A stretch of DNA of 36,378 nt from a virus, in IMG/VR virus record IMGVR_UViG_3300044691_000392, positions 1-36,378 of that record; one strand, 5' to 3'. The notes beneath the pieces were generated by a model. The model was given only the letters and a program-made list of their open reading frames with translations, was not told the origin of the DNA and did not search any database. A program made the translations under genes and the position numbers. Below, piece by piece: positions 6,680-13,552 of this stretch (position 1 is the first letter of the stretch; each line of letters begins with the position of its first letter).

Positions 6680-7035
6680 TGCCCGCTGTGATTGCCCCGA
6701 TCAACATCGAGGCCGGCTCATACGAGCCCCGGTACTGGCTAATCACCGACCCGGTCACGCTGCAGCCGATCAACCTGACCGTGACCGGGTTCGTGGTGAC
6801 GGGTGAGGTGCAAACCCGCAGCAACGGTTCCGGGGCGGCCGTGTTGGCGTTGCCGGATGTGTTGTGGCGGCGCACCACCGACGGGCGCATCTACTTCCAA
6901 CCCGACTCCGCCACCACGGCGGCTTGGCCGAACGTCAACGCCTACTACCAGGCCGAAGTTTCGCATCCGTCGGGGGAGACCGTCCGGTTCTCCGAAGGCC
7001 CGTTCACCGTCGACACCGAGTTTGTGAAGGACTGA
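6679..7035 (+). CDS. Small beta-rich structural protein
   Basis: A 118-residue protein beginning at an ATG that overlaps the previous TAA. It looks like a small beta-sandwich: alternating hydrophobic strands (FVVTGEVQTRSNGSG, then YYQAEVSHPSGETVRFS, then GPFTVDTEFVKD). Its pattern recalls the LtfC-like/DUF7264 beta domain of actinophage virion or tail-accessory proteins, but this is a weak resemblance. It opens the run of four virion-type genes leading to the repeat protein, so a minor structural or adsorption role is likely. Confidence 0.6.
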   Translation: MPAVIAPINIEAGSYEPRYWLITDPVTLQPINLTVTGFVVTGEVQTRSNGSGAAVLALPDVLWRRTTDGRIYFQPDSATTAAWPNVNAYYQAEVSHPSGETVRFSEGPFTVDTEFVKD

Positions 7036-7037
7036 TC

Positions 7038-7664
7038 ATGGCGCAGTGGTACCGCAACGGGCTCGCCCAGTCGATGACGGCGAAGTCCGTGGACTGGGAC
7101 AGCGACACCCTGAAGTTGACACTTCACACTTCGACGTATACCCCGAACCTGGACACCCACGTTTTTGTCTCGGACTTGACCAACGAGCTCGCCTCGTCAG
7201 CCGGTTACACGACCGCCGGTGTCACCCTGACTTCTCCGACGGTGACGTACACGGCGGCGAACTCGTGGGGCACGTCGCGGGCGAACTCGACCGCGTACGC
7301 GCTGGGAGCGATCATCCGCCCGGCGTCCGCGAATGGCTTCCTGTACCAGGTCAGCGTCGCGGGCACGTCGGCTGCCGCTCCGCCGACCTTCCCGCTGTTC
7401 GTCGGCCTGACGGTCGTCGATGGTTCAGCCACCCTGACCTGCGTTGGTAAGGGCATCATCGTGCTGGACGCGGCGGACGTGTCCTGGTCGACGGCCACCT
7501 TCACTGGTGTCCGCTACGGCGTGATCTCCGATCGCACCCCCGGCACGGCCGCTACCCAGCCTCTCCTGGGCTTGATCGACTTCGTGACTGACCAGGCCGG
7601 GGGCGGGGGCGCGTTCACGATCGTCTTCGACACGCAGGGCATTCTGCAGCTGCTGATTCCCTGA
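7038..7664 (+). CDS. Putative minor virion/tail protein
   Basis: A 208-residue protein starting at ATG 7038, three bases after the previous stop. It opens AQWYRNGLAQSM and continues with LKLTLHTSTYTPNLDTHVF and a Thr/Ser/Ala/Gly-rich beta-strand body, with no signal peptide or membrane span. Proteins of this size and opening are common in actinophage tail or adsorption regions. Exact function unknown. ATG 7038 rather than an upstream start is chosen because the longer frame runs back over the preceding gene. Confidence 0.65.
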   Translation: MAQWYRNGLAQSMTAKSVDWDSDTLKLTLHTSTYTPNLDTHVFVSDLTNELASSAGYTTAGVTLTSPTVTYTAANSWGTSRANSTAYALGAIIRPASANGFLYQVSVAGTSAAAPPTFPLFVGLTVVDGSATLTCVGKGIIVLDAADVSWSTATFTGVRYGVISDRTPGTAATQPLLGLIDFVTDQAGGGGAFTIVFDTQGILQLLIP

Positions 7665-7711
7665 CGTTTGCCCCGGTCACTGTCTCTTGAGTTGGAAGGT
7701 GGCCGGGGTAG

Positions 7712-8389
7712 ATGGCTGTTGCATTCGACGCGGTCGGGCCGTCGTCGGCCGGGTATGCGCCCGGGTCGGTAACGTCCGGCTCTTGGTCGCACACCTGCTC
7801 AGGGTCGGATCGTGTCCTGGTCGTGGGTGTGGCGATCGGTCTGTCCGGGACGGGCACGACGACCGCCACTTACAACGGCGTTGCGATGACATCGCTGGGC
7901 ACGATCAACTCAAATAACTCGAACGCCGGGTTCGTAACCCTGTTCGGCTTGGTTAGCCCGCCGGCCGGTACGTTCTCCGTTGCTATAGCTACGACCCCGG
8001 CGGGGTTCGTTGAGGCTGGGTCGATCTCGTTCACTGGCGCCAGCGGTTTCGGGACGGCGGTGACGGCGGCCGGGACGGGCACCCCCACCGTCGCGGTGAC
8101 CGGCACAACCAGCGGGAACATGGTTGTCGACGCGGTGTGCAACGGGGACTCGATCACCTCGTCGAATCAGACGCAGCGTTGGCTGGCGAATGTGAACACC
8201 TTCAGCGCCGCGGGTAACGGCGCCGGTTCTACCGCCGCCGCTGGCGGTTCGGTGACGATGTCGTACGCGACCACCTCGGACTGGTTCGGCATCGTCGCGG
8301 TTGAGGTACTTGCCAGCGCGGGCGGCCCCTCGGTCGCGCCCGCCGATCCGGGCCTATTGGTGTCTCGTCTTCGCCCCTACTTCGGATAG
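7712..8389 (+). CDS. Putative minor virion protein, Ser/Thr/Gly-rich
   Basis: A 225-residue beta-rich protein with alternating short strands (GSDRVLVVGVAIGLSG, then AGFVTLFGLVSPPAGTF) and very high Thr, Ser, Gly and Ala. It resembles jelly-roll or carbohydrate-contact domains of tail appendage proteins. It is the only one of the four structural genes with its own spacer (7665-7711), which carries GGAAGGTGG as SD. No specific family is recognised. Confidence 0.65.
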   Translation: MAVAFDAVGPSSAGYAPGSVTSGSWSHTCSGSDRVLVVGVAIGLSGTGTTTATYNGVAMTSLGTINSNNSNAGFVTLFGLVSPPAGTFSVAIATTPAGFVEAGSISFTGASGFGTAVTAAGTGTPTVAVTGTTSGNMVVDAVCNGDSITSSNQTQRWLANVNTFSAAGNGAGSTAAAGGSVTMSYATTSDWFGIVAVEVLASAGGPSVAPADPGLLVSRLRPYFG

Positions 8390-8397
8390 GCACAAAC

Positions 8398-8862
8398 ATG
8401 GCTATGCAGACCGCGCAGTTCAACGGGGTTGCGATCACCGCGCAGCAGGATTTGTTTCAGCTGGTCCCGCCGTCCACGAAGTACGTGAAGATTTACATGG
8501 TGAAGCTGACGCAGACCACTGAGGTGGGGGATGCACAGGAGGAAAACCTGTCCATCCTGTTCAAAAGGGGTCAGACGACGACCGGTTCGGGTGGGTCGAC
8601 CCCGGCGATTGTGCCGCTGTCCGGTCAAGACGCTGTCGGTACGACCGTAGTCCTGGCTAATAACACGACGAAGGCGACCGCCGGGACGATCGTCACTTTT
8701 GACTCCGACGTCTGGTATGAGCGGTCGCCGTATCTGTGGCTGCCCGTTCCGGAGGCCCGTCCGATCATCAGCGCCAGCGTCCGCGTGACCATCGAGTTGG
8801 CGACCACACCGGCGGATTCGATCACCGCGAACGGATACATCCTGTTCGAAGAGTTGGGATAG
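8398..8862 (+). CDS. Putative minor virion protein
   Basis: A 154-residue protein without signal or membrane segment. The sequence alternates beta strands (KYVKIYMVKLTQTTEVG, then VWYERSPYLWLPVPEARP, then ASVRVTIELATTPA), typical of small decoration or tail-accessory beta domains. It lies eight bases after its neighbour and three before the long repeat protein, suggesting co-assembly with it. No named family recognised. Confidence 0.65.
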   Translation: MAMQTAQFNGVAITAQQDLFQLVPPSTKYVKIYMVKLTQTTEVGDAQEENLSILFKRGQTTTGSGGSTPAIVPLSGQDAVGTTVVLANNTTKATAGTIVTFDSDVWYERSPYLWLPVPEARPIISASVRVTIELATTPADSITANGYILFEELG

Positions 8863-8865
8863 TCG

Positions 8866-10308
8866 ATGCCGGGTACCTACACGCCGTACCCGTACTCGAA
8901 CATCCCGTACCAAACGGCGCTGCGGCAACGTCAGGTCGGGCCGTCGAATGTCGCGGGCACGGTCACCGTTACGGATGGCCCCCGTTCCGTGGTTGCCGGT
9001 GGCGGACACGAGACGCTGGTAACGGATCGCATCCTTGCGGACCGCCCCAGCGGGGGGGCCGCCAGCGGCGGGCATGAGACGCTGCAGGTCGGGCGTGTTC
9101 TCGTGGACGTGCCCGGTGTGGCGCTCCTGGCGAGCAACGGACAGACAGTCGCTGTCGGGGTGTCGGTCACCGACCGGCCCCGCTCGGCTGACGGGTACGG
9201 CCCAGGGCAGACGCTGGTCATTGACCGGATCATCCAAGTCACCGCGTCGGCCGCGCTCGCTTCGAGCTGTCCGACGACAGCCGTATTTGACCGGATCCTC
9301 ACCGAGCACCCGACGTCCGCTCAGGCTGGCGCACCGGGTACCGGCCTGGCGGTTGACCGGTTCGCAGTGGACCACGCCGGCGGTATCACGGCGTCCGGCT
9401 ATGGCCAGGTGCTGGCGGTGGGCCGAGCGCTGGCCGACCGCCCGACTTCGGTCTTGGCCACTTCACCGGCAACGACGCTGGTCACCGACCAGATCCGCGC
9501 GGACCGCCCCACGCTGGTCATCGCTGCAGGCCCACTGGGCGAGCAGATCTCCGCGCTCGCTTCAGTCACCCTCACGGACCGGCCACGGGCTGTCGTGGCG
9601 GCCTCGCCTGCGCAGTCGCTGATCGTGGATCGGCTCCTATCCGATGCGCCGAGGGCAGCCCTAGCGGCCTCTCCGGCTTCGACCTTGGCGATCGACCGGT
9701 CCGTCACCGACCATTCGTCTGCGGTCCTGGCCAGTGGCGGGTCGCAGCAGCTCAGCGCGACGGCTCCGGTCACGGTCACCGACCGGCCGGGCGCTGTGGT
9801 AACCGCTGACCCTGGCCAGTCGTTGGTGGTGGATCGGCTGCTGGCGGATCGCCCGACCGCTGTCGGTGGCGGTGCGCCGGCGCAGGTGGTGTTAGTCGAC
9901 GTCATCCGCTCGGATCGTCCGGGTGGCGTGACAAGCGGTTTCACGGTTGAGCGCATCGACCGGGGTACATCTGTTGTCGACCGGCCGGGAACCCTGGCGG
10001 CGTCCGGGCCGGGTCAGATCGTGGTGGTGGATGTCATCCGCCACGACCGACCCGGGCATGTTGCGGCGTCCGGCACCCCTTCCCGGTTGGCGCAGGACGT
10101 CACCCTGGCAGACCGGCCGTGGCAGGTGCTGGCCGCAGGCGGTGGGCAGCACATCAGTACGGTGTTGCCGACTCCCGCCGGTTGGCCGCCGCACATCGCG
10201 GGCCCGTACCTGGCTCCGCTTGTCCTGGTCAGTCCGCCGGTCCGCGCGCCACTCGTGCTGGTTGCGCCGCCGGTGTTGGCCCCGTTGATTGTGGTGACTA
10301 CTCGATGA
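8866..10308 (+). CDS. 480-residue protein of about eighteen 22-residue repeats (fibre-like)
   Basis: After a short N-terminus (MPGTYTPYPYSNIPYQ), residues ~33-435 are a near-continuous array of ~22-residue units. The approximate consensus is R-I/L-L-x-D-R-P-x-x-V-x-A-x-x-x-x-Q-x-L-V-V-D; examples are RLLSDAPRAALAASPAS, RALADRPTSVLATSPA and RLLADRPTAVGGGAPA. Each unit predicts two short strands separated by an A/G/S turn and a D-R-P corner, as expected for a beta-solenoid or stacked-hairpin rod. The last 45 residues hold a different short repeat (APLVLVSPPV, APLVLVAPPV, APLIVV). Its position as last large virion gene fits a tail fibre, spike or capsid fibre. No family is recognised. Ends with ATGA overlap. 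Confidence 0.75.
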   Translation: MPGTYTPYPYSNIPYQTALRQRQVGPSNVAGTVTVTDGPRSVVAGGGHETLVTDRILADRPSGGAASGGHETLQVGRVLVDVPGVALLASNGQTVAVGVSVTDRPRSADGYGPGQTLVIDRIIQVTASAALASSCPTTAVFDRILTEHPTSAQAGAPGTGLAVDRFAVDHAGGITASGYGQVLAVGRALADRPTSVLATSPATTLVTDQIRADRPTLVIAAGPLGEQISALASVTLTDRPRAVVAASPAQSLIVDRLLSDAPRAALAASPASTLAIDRSVTDHSSAVLASGGSQQLSATAPVTVTDRPGAVVTADPGQSLVVDRLLADRPTAVGGGAPAQVVLVDVIRSDRPGGVTSGFTVERIDRGTSVVDRPGTLAASGPGQIVVVDVIRHDRPGHVAASGTPSRLAQDVTLADRPWQVLAAGGGQHISTVLPTPAGWPPHIAGPYLAPLVLVSPPVRAPLVLVAPPVLAPLIVVTTR

Positions 10309-10481
10309 CCACCAGTCCCGACCCGGAGATGACCGGGAGCTACTTGATCTGTGCCTACATGCGGTTCGGCTGCACGTGGGTGGCCCGCTGGCTGCCCGGC
10401 GGGGAGATGCGCGCCCGCACCCAACGCATGGAGCACGAGAAGACCTGCCGGTTCCAGTACCTGCAAACCCGCCCCTCCTAG
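10305..10481 (+). CDS. Small zinc-finger-like protein
   Basis: This encodes 58 residues with ATGA overlap to the repeat protein. It contains LICAYMRFGCTW and later MEHEKTCRF, a C-x6-C...H-x3-C set that could bind zinc. Last gene of the left rightward operon; a strong hairpin follows 54 bases downstream. Function unknown. Confidence 0.6.
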   Translation: MTTSPDPEMTGSYLICAYMRFGCTWVARWLPGGEMRARTQRMEHEKTCRFQYLQTRPS

Positions 10482-10535
10482 CCCGTCCGGACCGCCTCGA
10501 CCGGCTCGTCACCGGGCGGTTCGGACGTGTAAAAG

Positions 10536-10583
10536 CCCCAGGTCAGCGCTTGAGTCGTCCCCGTGACTCGCGCTGACCTGGGG
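10536..10583 (+). terminator. Strong intrinsic terminator hairpin
   Basis: CCCCAGGTCAGCGC at 10536-10549 pairs perfectly with GCGCTGACCTGGGG at 10570-10583. Inside it GAGTC (10552-10556) pairs with GACTC (10565-10569), leaving a small loop. The downstream flank starts TTCATTCG, a weak T tract, and the upstream flank has AAAA at 10531-10534. It may therefore act in both directions, between the rightward virion operon and the leftward operon ending at 10725. Confidence 0.8.
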
Positions 10584-10617
10584 TTCATTCGTGTGTCCGG
10601 GGTAAACTGCGCAGCGC

Positions 10618-10716
10618 AGGGTGTAGCTCAGCGACTAGAGCAGCGGGATGACCCGTGGTGCCTCAAACGTCCCGGGCGACGTGAGGCTTGCGCCTGGTTC
10701 AAGTCCAGGCCACCCT
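10618..10716 (+). tRNA. tRNA-like cloverleaf, anticodon not assignable
   Basis: The outer parts read as a tRNA. AGGGTG (10618-10623) pairs with CACCCT (10711-10716), followed by TA, and a D arm GCTC...GAGC (10626-10641). The T arm is GCCTGG-TTCAAGT-CCAGGC (10692-10710) with a canonical T loop. The middle is not standard: CGGG-ATGA-CCCG (10644-10655) is a tetraloop where the anticodon arm should be. GCCTCA (10660-10665) pairs with TGAGGC (10682-10687) enclosing CGTC/GACG, like a long variable arm. At 99 bases it is longer than usual for class II tRNAs. A -10-like TAAACT lies at 10603-10608. It may be an unusual or decayed tRNA, or a tRNA mimic. Confidence 0.45.
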
Positions 10717-10724
10717 TGCTTACT

Positions 10725-10910
10725 TCAGCCCGCCGCCCCGCACTTCGCGCACACCGTGCTGGTCACACCGCTGCGGTTCGTGGTGGTCACCCACATGTGC
10801 GGGTTGTCCGCCGACCCGCACGACCCGGTGGCCATCAGCCGGCGGATCCACGCCCGGAGCTCGTCGAGCCGCTCCAGGTGCTCGGTGCGGCGGTACAGGT
10901 CCGGGTCCAC
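10725..10910 (-). CDS. Small CxxC protein, last gene of leftward operon
   Basis: This encodes 61 residues starting at GTG 10910. An N-terminal amphipathic helix (RRTEHLERLDELRAWI) is followed by GSCGSADNPHMW and a C-terminal CAKCGAAG, giving three Cys and a His that could hold one zinc. The preceding gene ends CGGAGGTAA, so the SD-like GGAGG overlaps that stop; CCGGAG (10913-10918) and CTCCGG (10926-10931) can fold over it. Function unknown. Confidence 0.6.
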   Translation of the reverse strand: MDPDLYRRTEHLERLDELRAWIRRLMATGSCGSADNPHMWVTTTNRSGVTSTVCAKCGAAG

Positions 10911-10921
10911 GGCCGGAGACT

Positions 10922-11359
10922 TTACCTCCGGTCAGACACAGCGGCCTGATTCGGGGTGGCCGCCGGCTTCCTAATCCGCCACGGGGTACGGCACCGCCGG
11001 CAACGCTCCCAGGTCCCCGACTTGCGGGCACGGGCCACCGCCTCTGCGCAGGGTGGGCAGGCCGCGACCTTCGCCCGCCGGTCTTCGACGGTGTTCTTCA
11101 CCGCGTCCGGGTGCCGGTACGCCTTCACTACGATGTAGCCGACGAACGCGACCACCCCGCCGAGCAGCCACGGCCACAGGTCTGCCCAGCTGTGCACCAC
11201 GGCCGCGACCAGCAACCCAGCCAGGACGATCAGCACCACATACCCGAGGGCGGTGTTGAACTCGGCGTTACCACCCGACGATCGGTACCGTCGGCCGCCG
11301 AACGACGTGCCCACCCGCAGCGGGGTGAACGGGATGCGCGCGGACACCCACAACCTCAT
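10922..11359 (-). CDS. Membrane protein with C-terminal zinc-finger-like domain
   Basis: A 145-residue protein. I choose ATG 11359 because it has GGAG at an 8-base spacing and an ATGA-type overlap with the upstream gene. A basic N-terminus is followed by a hydrophobic segment (YVVLIVLAGLLVAAVV), then WPWLLGGVVAFVGYIVV, so two membrane spans. The cytoplasmic tail carries ACPPCAEA and RCRRCRTPW, a C-x2-C...C-x2-C ribbon. The combination suggests a membrane-tethered nucleic-acid or protein-binding module. No family recognised. Confidence 0.65.
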   Translation of the reverse strand: MRLWVSARIPFTPLRVGTSFGGRRYRSSGGNAEFNTALGYVVLIVLAGLLVAAVVHSWADLWPWLLGGVVAFVGYIVVKAYRHPDAVKNTVEDRRAKVAACPPCAEAVARARKSGTWERCRRCRTPWRIRKPAATPNQAAVSDRR

Positions 11360-11508
11360 CGGGATAACTCCAGTTTCGGGCACGAGCTCGTGGTCTCGGT
11401 CAGGTAGCAGGCTAGGCGGCCGGACACGGACGGCGCCAGAGCCAGACCAGCGACGATGACCAGGATCAGGGCGGCGAGGAGGAGGGCGGTTTTCAACGCA
11501 CCACGCAC
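11356..11508 (-). CDS. Single-span membrane peptide
   Basis: About 50 residues if begun at GTG 11508 (an ATG at 11544 in frame is the alternative; neither has an SD). A transmembrane segment (ALLLAALILVIVAGLAL) is followed by a short tail with Cys in LACYL and SSCPK. It overlaps both neighbours, fitting the coupled leftward operon. Function unknown. Confidence 0.5.
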   Translation of the reverse strand: MRGALKTALLLAALILVIVAGLALAPSVSGRLACYLTETTSSCPKLELSR

Positions 11509-11792
11509 CGGTCGGTGACGTGCCAACCGTGCCCGTCGTTGCACACGCAGTACCGGCCCATCTGCCTGCGCTGCACTACGACGGTGTGGTTACCGCCGTC
11601 GACGATCGTCATGAGCACATCGGCCATCAGGAACTCGTCGAAGTCGCGGATGCCCACGAAGCGAACGTTGCGCCCGGCGGTGTCGGGGGTTCCGACGTAG
11701 CTAGTTTCGACAGGGAACCATGGGGTGATGCGGTTTTTGTCGGCGTCGTAGAGCGCCATGTCGGCGTGCAGGCCGAAGCCGCGATCAGACAT
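11493..11792 (-). CDS. Hypothetical protein
   Basis: A 99-residue soluble protein (start ATG 11792, SD GAGGAG five bases upstream). The sequence alternates strands: FGLHADMALYDADKNR, then DVLMTIVDGGNHTVVV, ending GRYCVCNDGHGWHV. The central part reads as a small beta barrel and the Cys/His end could bind metal. Not recognised. Confidence 0.6.
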   Translation of the reverse strand: MSDRGFGLHADMALYDADKNRITPWFPVETSYVGTPDTAGRNVRFVGIRDFDEFLMADVLMTIVDGGNHTVVVQRRQMGRYCVCNDGHGWHVTDRCVVR

Positions 11793-11825
11793 CCCCGCTC
11801 CTCGGCCTTTTCGTCCATCGTGTGA

Positions 11826-12044
11826 TCATGACGCCCCTCCAATGTGGACCACCTTCAGGTCCCCCCGACTCACCAACTCCGACCACGACCGTTCGTCACC
11901 GGCTGTTGACTTCCACGGCTCCTCGTCGCCGGGGCCGGGCCGGTTTTGCCACGCCAGGCCGTCGTCGTCGATCACCACGGACATTGGTTCGGGTTCGGGG
12001 GGCACGACGAAGGAAATCTTCGCCCCGACCTTGTAGTCGCTCAT
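11826..12044 (-). CDS. Small acidic hypothetical protein
   Basis: A 72-residue protein whose ATG at 12044 overlaps the previous TGA (ATGA). It begins MSDYKVGAKISFVVPPE, followed by a predicted strand-turn-strand with SVVIDDDGLAWQ and a C-terminal DLKVVHIGG. This looks like a compact beta protein, perhaps a small barrel. No known family. Confidence 0.6.
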   Translation of the reverse strand: MSDYKVGAKISFVVPPEPEPMSVVIDDDGLAWQNRPGPGDEEPWKSTAGDERSWSELVSRGDLKVVHIGGAS

Positions 12045-12337
12045 CCCCGCTCCTCAGTGCCGAAGTTGATGGTGTACACGTTGGAGGGGATCGGCACCAA
12101 CAGGTGGCCGTTCGGGCAGCGAATCACCCACACATACAAACCGTGGGTTGCGTCCCACGTCGACCCGATGATCAGCGTGTGAGAGCCGCACGTACCGCAC
12201 GTACCGAGACCGTCGATGGTCCCTCGTTCCCGCTGCACTTGCCGGATATCGCGCACCTCGCCGACAGTCAGCTCGGGGATGATCTCGCCGGGATCGACAA
12301 ACTCGACCCGCACAACATCTGGGCGTTCGTCGCTCAC
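12041..12337 (-). CDS. Hypothetical protein, paralogue of the gene at 19029-19337
   Basis: A 98-residue protein starting at GTG 12337 (GTGA overlap with the gene before). Residues 5-40 (PDVVRVEFVDPGEIIPEL then TVGEVRDIRQVQRER) are nearly identical to the start of the protein at 19029-19337. After that the two diverge: this one continues into a ribbon-like domain with TCGTCGSH and IRCPNGHLL, a C-x2-C...C-x2-G-H zinc site. The shared module is therefore a mobile or duplicated N-terminal segment. Function unknown. Confidence 0.65.
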   Translation of the reverse strand: MSDERPDVVRVEFVDPGEIIPELTVGEVRDIRQVQRERGTIDGLGTCGTCGSHTLIIGSTWDATHGLYVWVIRCPNGHLLVPIPSNVYTINFGTEERG

Positions 12338-12528
12338 GGTGTCTCCGTCCGTACCGCAGCAGCCAGAGCTCGGAGTGCGGGCGTCGCATGCTTGTTGCAG
12401 CAAAGACCGTCGTCCTCGTCCCACACGTCGACCAGTGCGGTGGCGGCCTGCTCCACCAGCCGCAACCTGTCGAACTCGGCCATGACCAGCCCTATGTCGC
12501 CTGGATAGGTCTTGGCAAGTCCCCGCAC
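12334..12528 (-). CDS. Small helical protein; start may lie upstream at an ATT codon
   Basis: From GTG 12528 this is 64 residues, mostly helix (FDRLRLVEQAATALVDVW) with a short LCCNKHATP loop. GTG 12528 has no SD. The frame stays open upstream with convincing protein-like sequence (TEQPSPDDLAEAELIVRG) to an ATT at 12574-12576, which has GGAG six bases before it and overlaps the preceding stop. A rare ATT start would give 80 residues. Function unknown. Confidence 0.6.
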   Translation of the reverse strand: MRGLAKTYPGDIGLVMAEFDRLRLVEQAATALVDVWDEDDGLCCNKHATPALRALAAAVRTETP

Positions 12529-12568
12529 GATTAGCTCGGCTTCGGCTAGGTCGTCGGGGGAGGGCTGC

Positions 12569-12760
12569 TCAGTAATCGTCGTCTCCGTACTTCGTCTTCT
12601 GGATCACCACGACGCGCTTCCCGCCCACCACCGACTGCCCAACATCCCGATACTCGAGCTCAATCCAGGTGCCGGGCTCCCAGTCGTGGTCCACGACCAC
12701 ATTCCGTGTGCCAGTGGGGTCGATATCCCGCAGCCGTTGGATCAACTCCTCCGTGGTCAC
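12569..12760 (-). CDS. Small hypothetical protein
   Basis: A 63-residue protein from GTG 12760 with a strong SD (GGGAGG, five bases upstream) and GTGA overlap. An N-terminal helix (TEELIQRLRDIDP) is followed by strands (RNVVVDHDWEPGTWIEL, then GGKRVVVIQ) and an acidic end YGDDDY. The helix-plus-meander layout with DIDPTG resembles a small family often seen in phage operons, but I cannot name it. Confidence 0.6.
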   Translation of the reverse strand: MTTEELIQRLRDIDPTGTRNVVVDHDWEPGTWIELEYRDVGQSVVGGKRVVVIQKTKYGDDDY

Positions 12761-13089
12761 CGTCGCCTCCCAACCAAGCCCACCAGCACGGCCGCCAGCA
12801 TCAACCCCATACATCCGGCGGCCTGAGCTGGGCCCGCTGTGCGTTCGTCGTGCACACGAGCGGTTAGCTTCCGGCCCTCCAACTGTGCTGCCCGGCCCCT
12901 GTGTTTTCCGTTCCACCCTCGCGCGACACCGTCTTTGCCCACGACGATGAAGGGGTCGCCATCGGTGGAGCGCTTGTTCGGGTTCCGTCGGTATTCGTCC
13001 ACTGCACGGGAGTTGACCTTGTGGTCGGCCCAGCGGACTTTGTTCGGGTCCACCTGCTGCCGCCGGGCCCGGTCATAACTAGACGCCAC
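12757..13089 (-). CDS. ParB-like domain protein with C-terminal membrane segment
   Basis: A 110-residue protein from GTG 13089 (SD GGAGG). Residues ~15-80 follow the ParB/Srx-like N-terminal pattern: VDPNKVRWADHKVN, then YRRNPNK, then PFIVVGKDGVARGWNGKHR and AAQLEGRKLTARV. The phosphate-binding G-H-H-R/G-R-H-R motif appears as GKHR. ParB-type domains bind or hydrolyse nucleotides and include nucleases. Unusually, a hydrophobic C-terminal segment (CMGLMLAAVLVGLVG) would anchor it in the membrane. Role unknown. Confidence 0.6.
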   Translation of the reverse strand: MASSYDRARRQQVDPNKVRWADHKVNSRAVDEYRRNPNKRSTDGDPFIVVGKDGVARGWNGKHRGRAAQLEGRKLTARVHDERTAGPAQAAGCMGLMLAAVLVGLVGRRR

Positions 13090-13273
13090 GGTCGGCCTCC
13101 TCGTCGAATTTGGACGCGAACAGGCGTGCTCGTCGTTCAGCACGGGTCCGGCTTCCCCACGACACCCACGAGAAACCGTCCCGCTCAATCCCACGGGCGG
13201 GTACATCACGAAAGACCGAGACGTGCCACTGCCATACACCGGCAGGGCTCACGGCCCTGCGCCAGGTGCTCAC
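13079..13273 (-). CDS. Small basic hypothetical protein
   Basis: A 64-residue protein from GTG 13273 (GTGA overlap). It reads WRRAVSPAGVWQWHVSVF, then FSWVSWGSRTRAERRARL, a Trp-rich two-strand start followed by a basic helix. This could be a nucleic-acid-binding beta-beta-alpha unit. Its stop (TAG 13079-13081) lies inside the start of the ParB-like gene. No family recognised. Confidence 0.55.
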   Translation of the reverse strand: MSTWRRAVSPAGVWQWHVSVFRDVPARGIERDGFSWVSWGSRTRAERRARLFASKFDEEADRGV

Positions 13274-13548
13274 GTCCGCTCCCTCACGAGCTTGATGATG
13301 TCGCGGGCGATCGCCTGACACACCTCGATCGGCAGGTCCGGGTTGGCCCGGTCGATCTGGTCGCACACCCGCCCGATCAGATCCCACTCCGGGTCGCCGA
13401 ACAGTTCCTCGGTGGTCTCCGGTCTGGGTGGCAGCGGCGGGTTCCATGTCTTGCCGCCGTCGGTGGAGGTCTGGCGGAACATGTCCTCTTCCGGGATCGG
13501 CGTTGCTGCCGGCTCCCAGGTGATGCGTACGCGGTCTTCGTTGTTCAC
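13270..13548 (-). CDS. Hypothetical protein
   Basis: A 92-residue acidic protein from GTG 13548. It starts VNNEDRVRITWEPAATP, has a Pro-rich middle (TWNPPLPPRPETTEE) and a C-terminal helix (IEVCQAIARDIIKLVRER). It ends with GTGA overlap. No domain recognised. Confidence 0.55.
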   Translation of the reverse strand: MNNEDRVRITWEPAATPIPEEDMFRQTSTDGGKTWNPPLPPRPETTEELFGDPEWDLIGRVCDQIDRANPDLPIEVCQAIARDIIKLVRERT

Positions 13549-13552
13549 GTCG

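Noticed and set aside
8377-9375. Long - strand frame opposite the repeat protein (332 codons)
   Set aside because: Repeat-derived shadow; Arg/Gly-rich with no signal for translation.
8960-10170. 66-bp periodicity considered as a CRISPR or tandem DNA repeat
   Set aside because: The period is an in-frame 22-codon protein repeat with divergent DNA and no spacer/repeat structure.
11785-11829. 14-codon ORF between two leftward genes
   Set aside because: Too short, with a weak start and no motif; it contains the SD of the next gene and is probably spacer.
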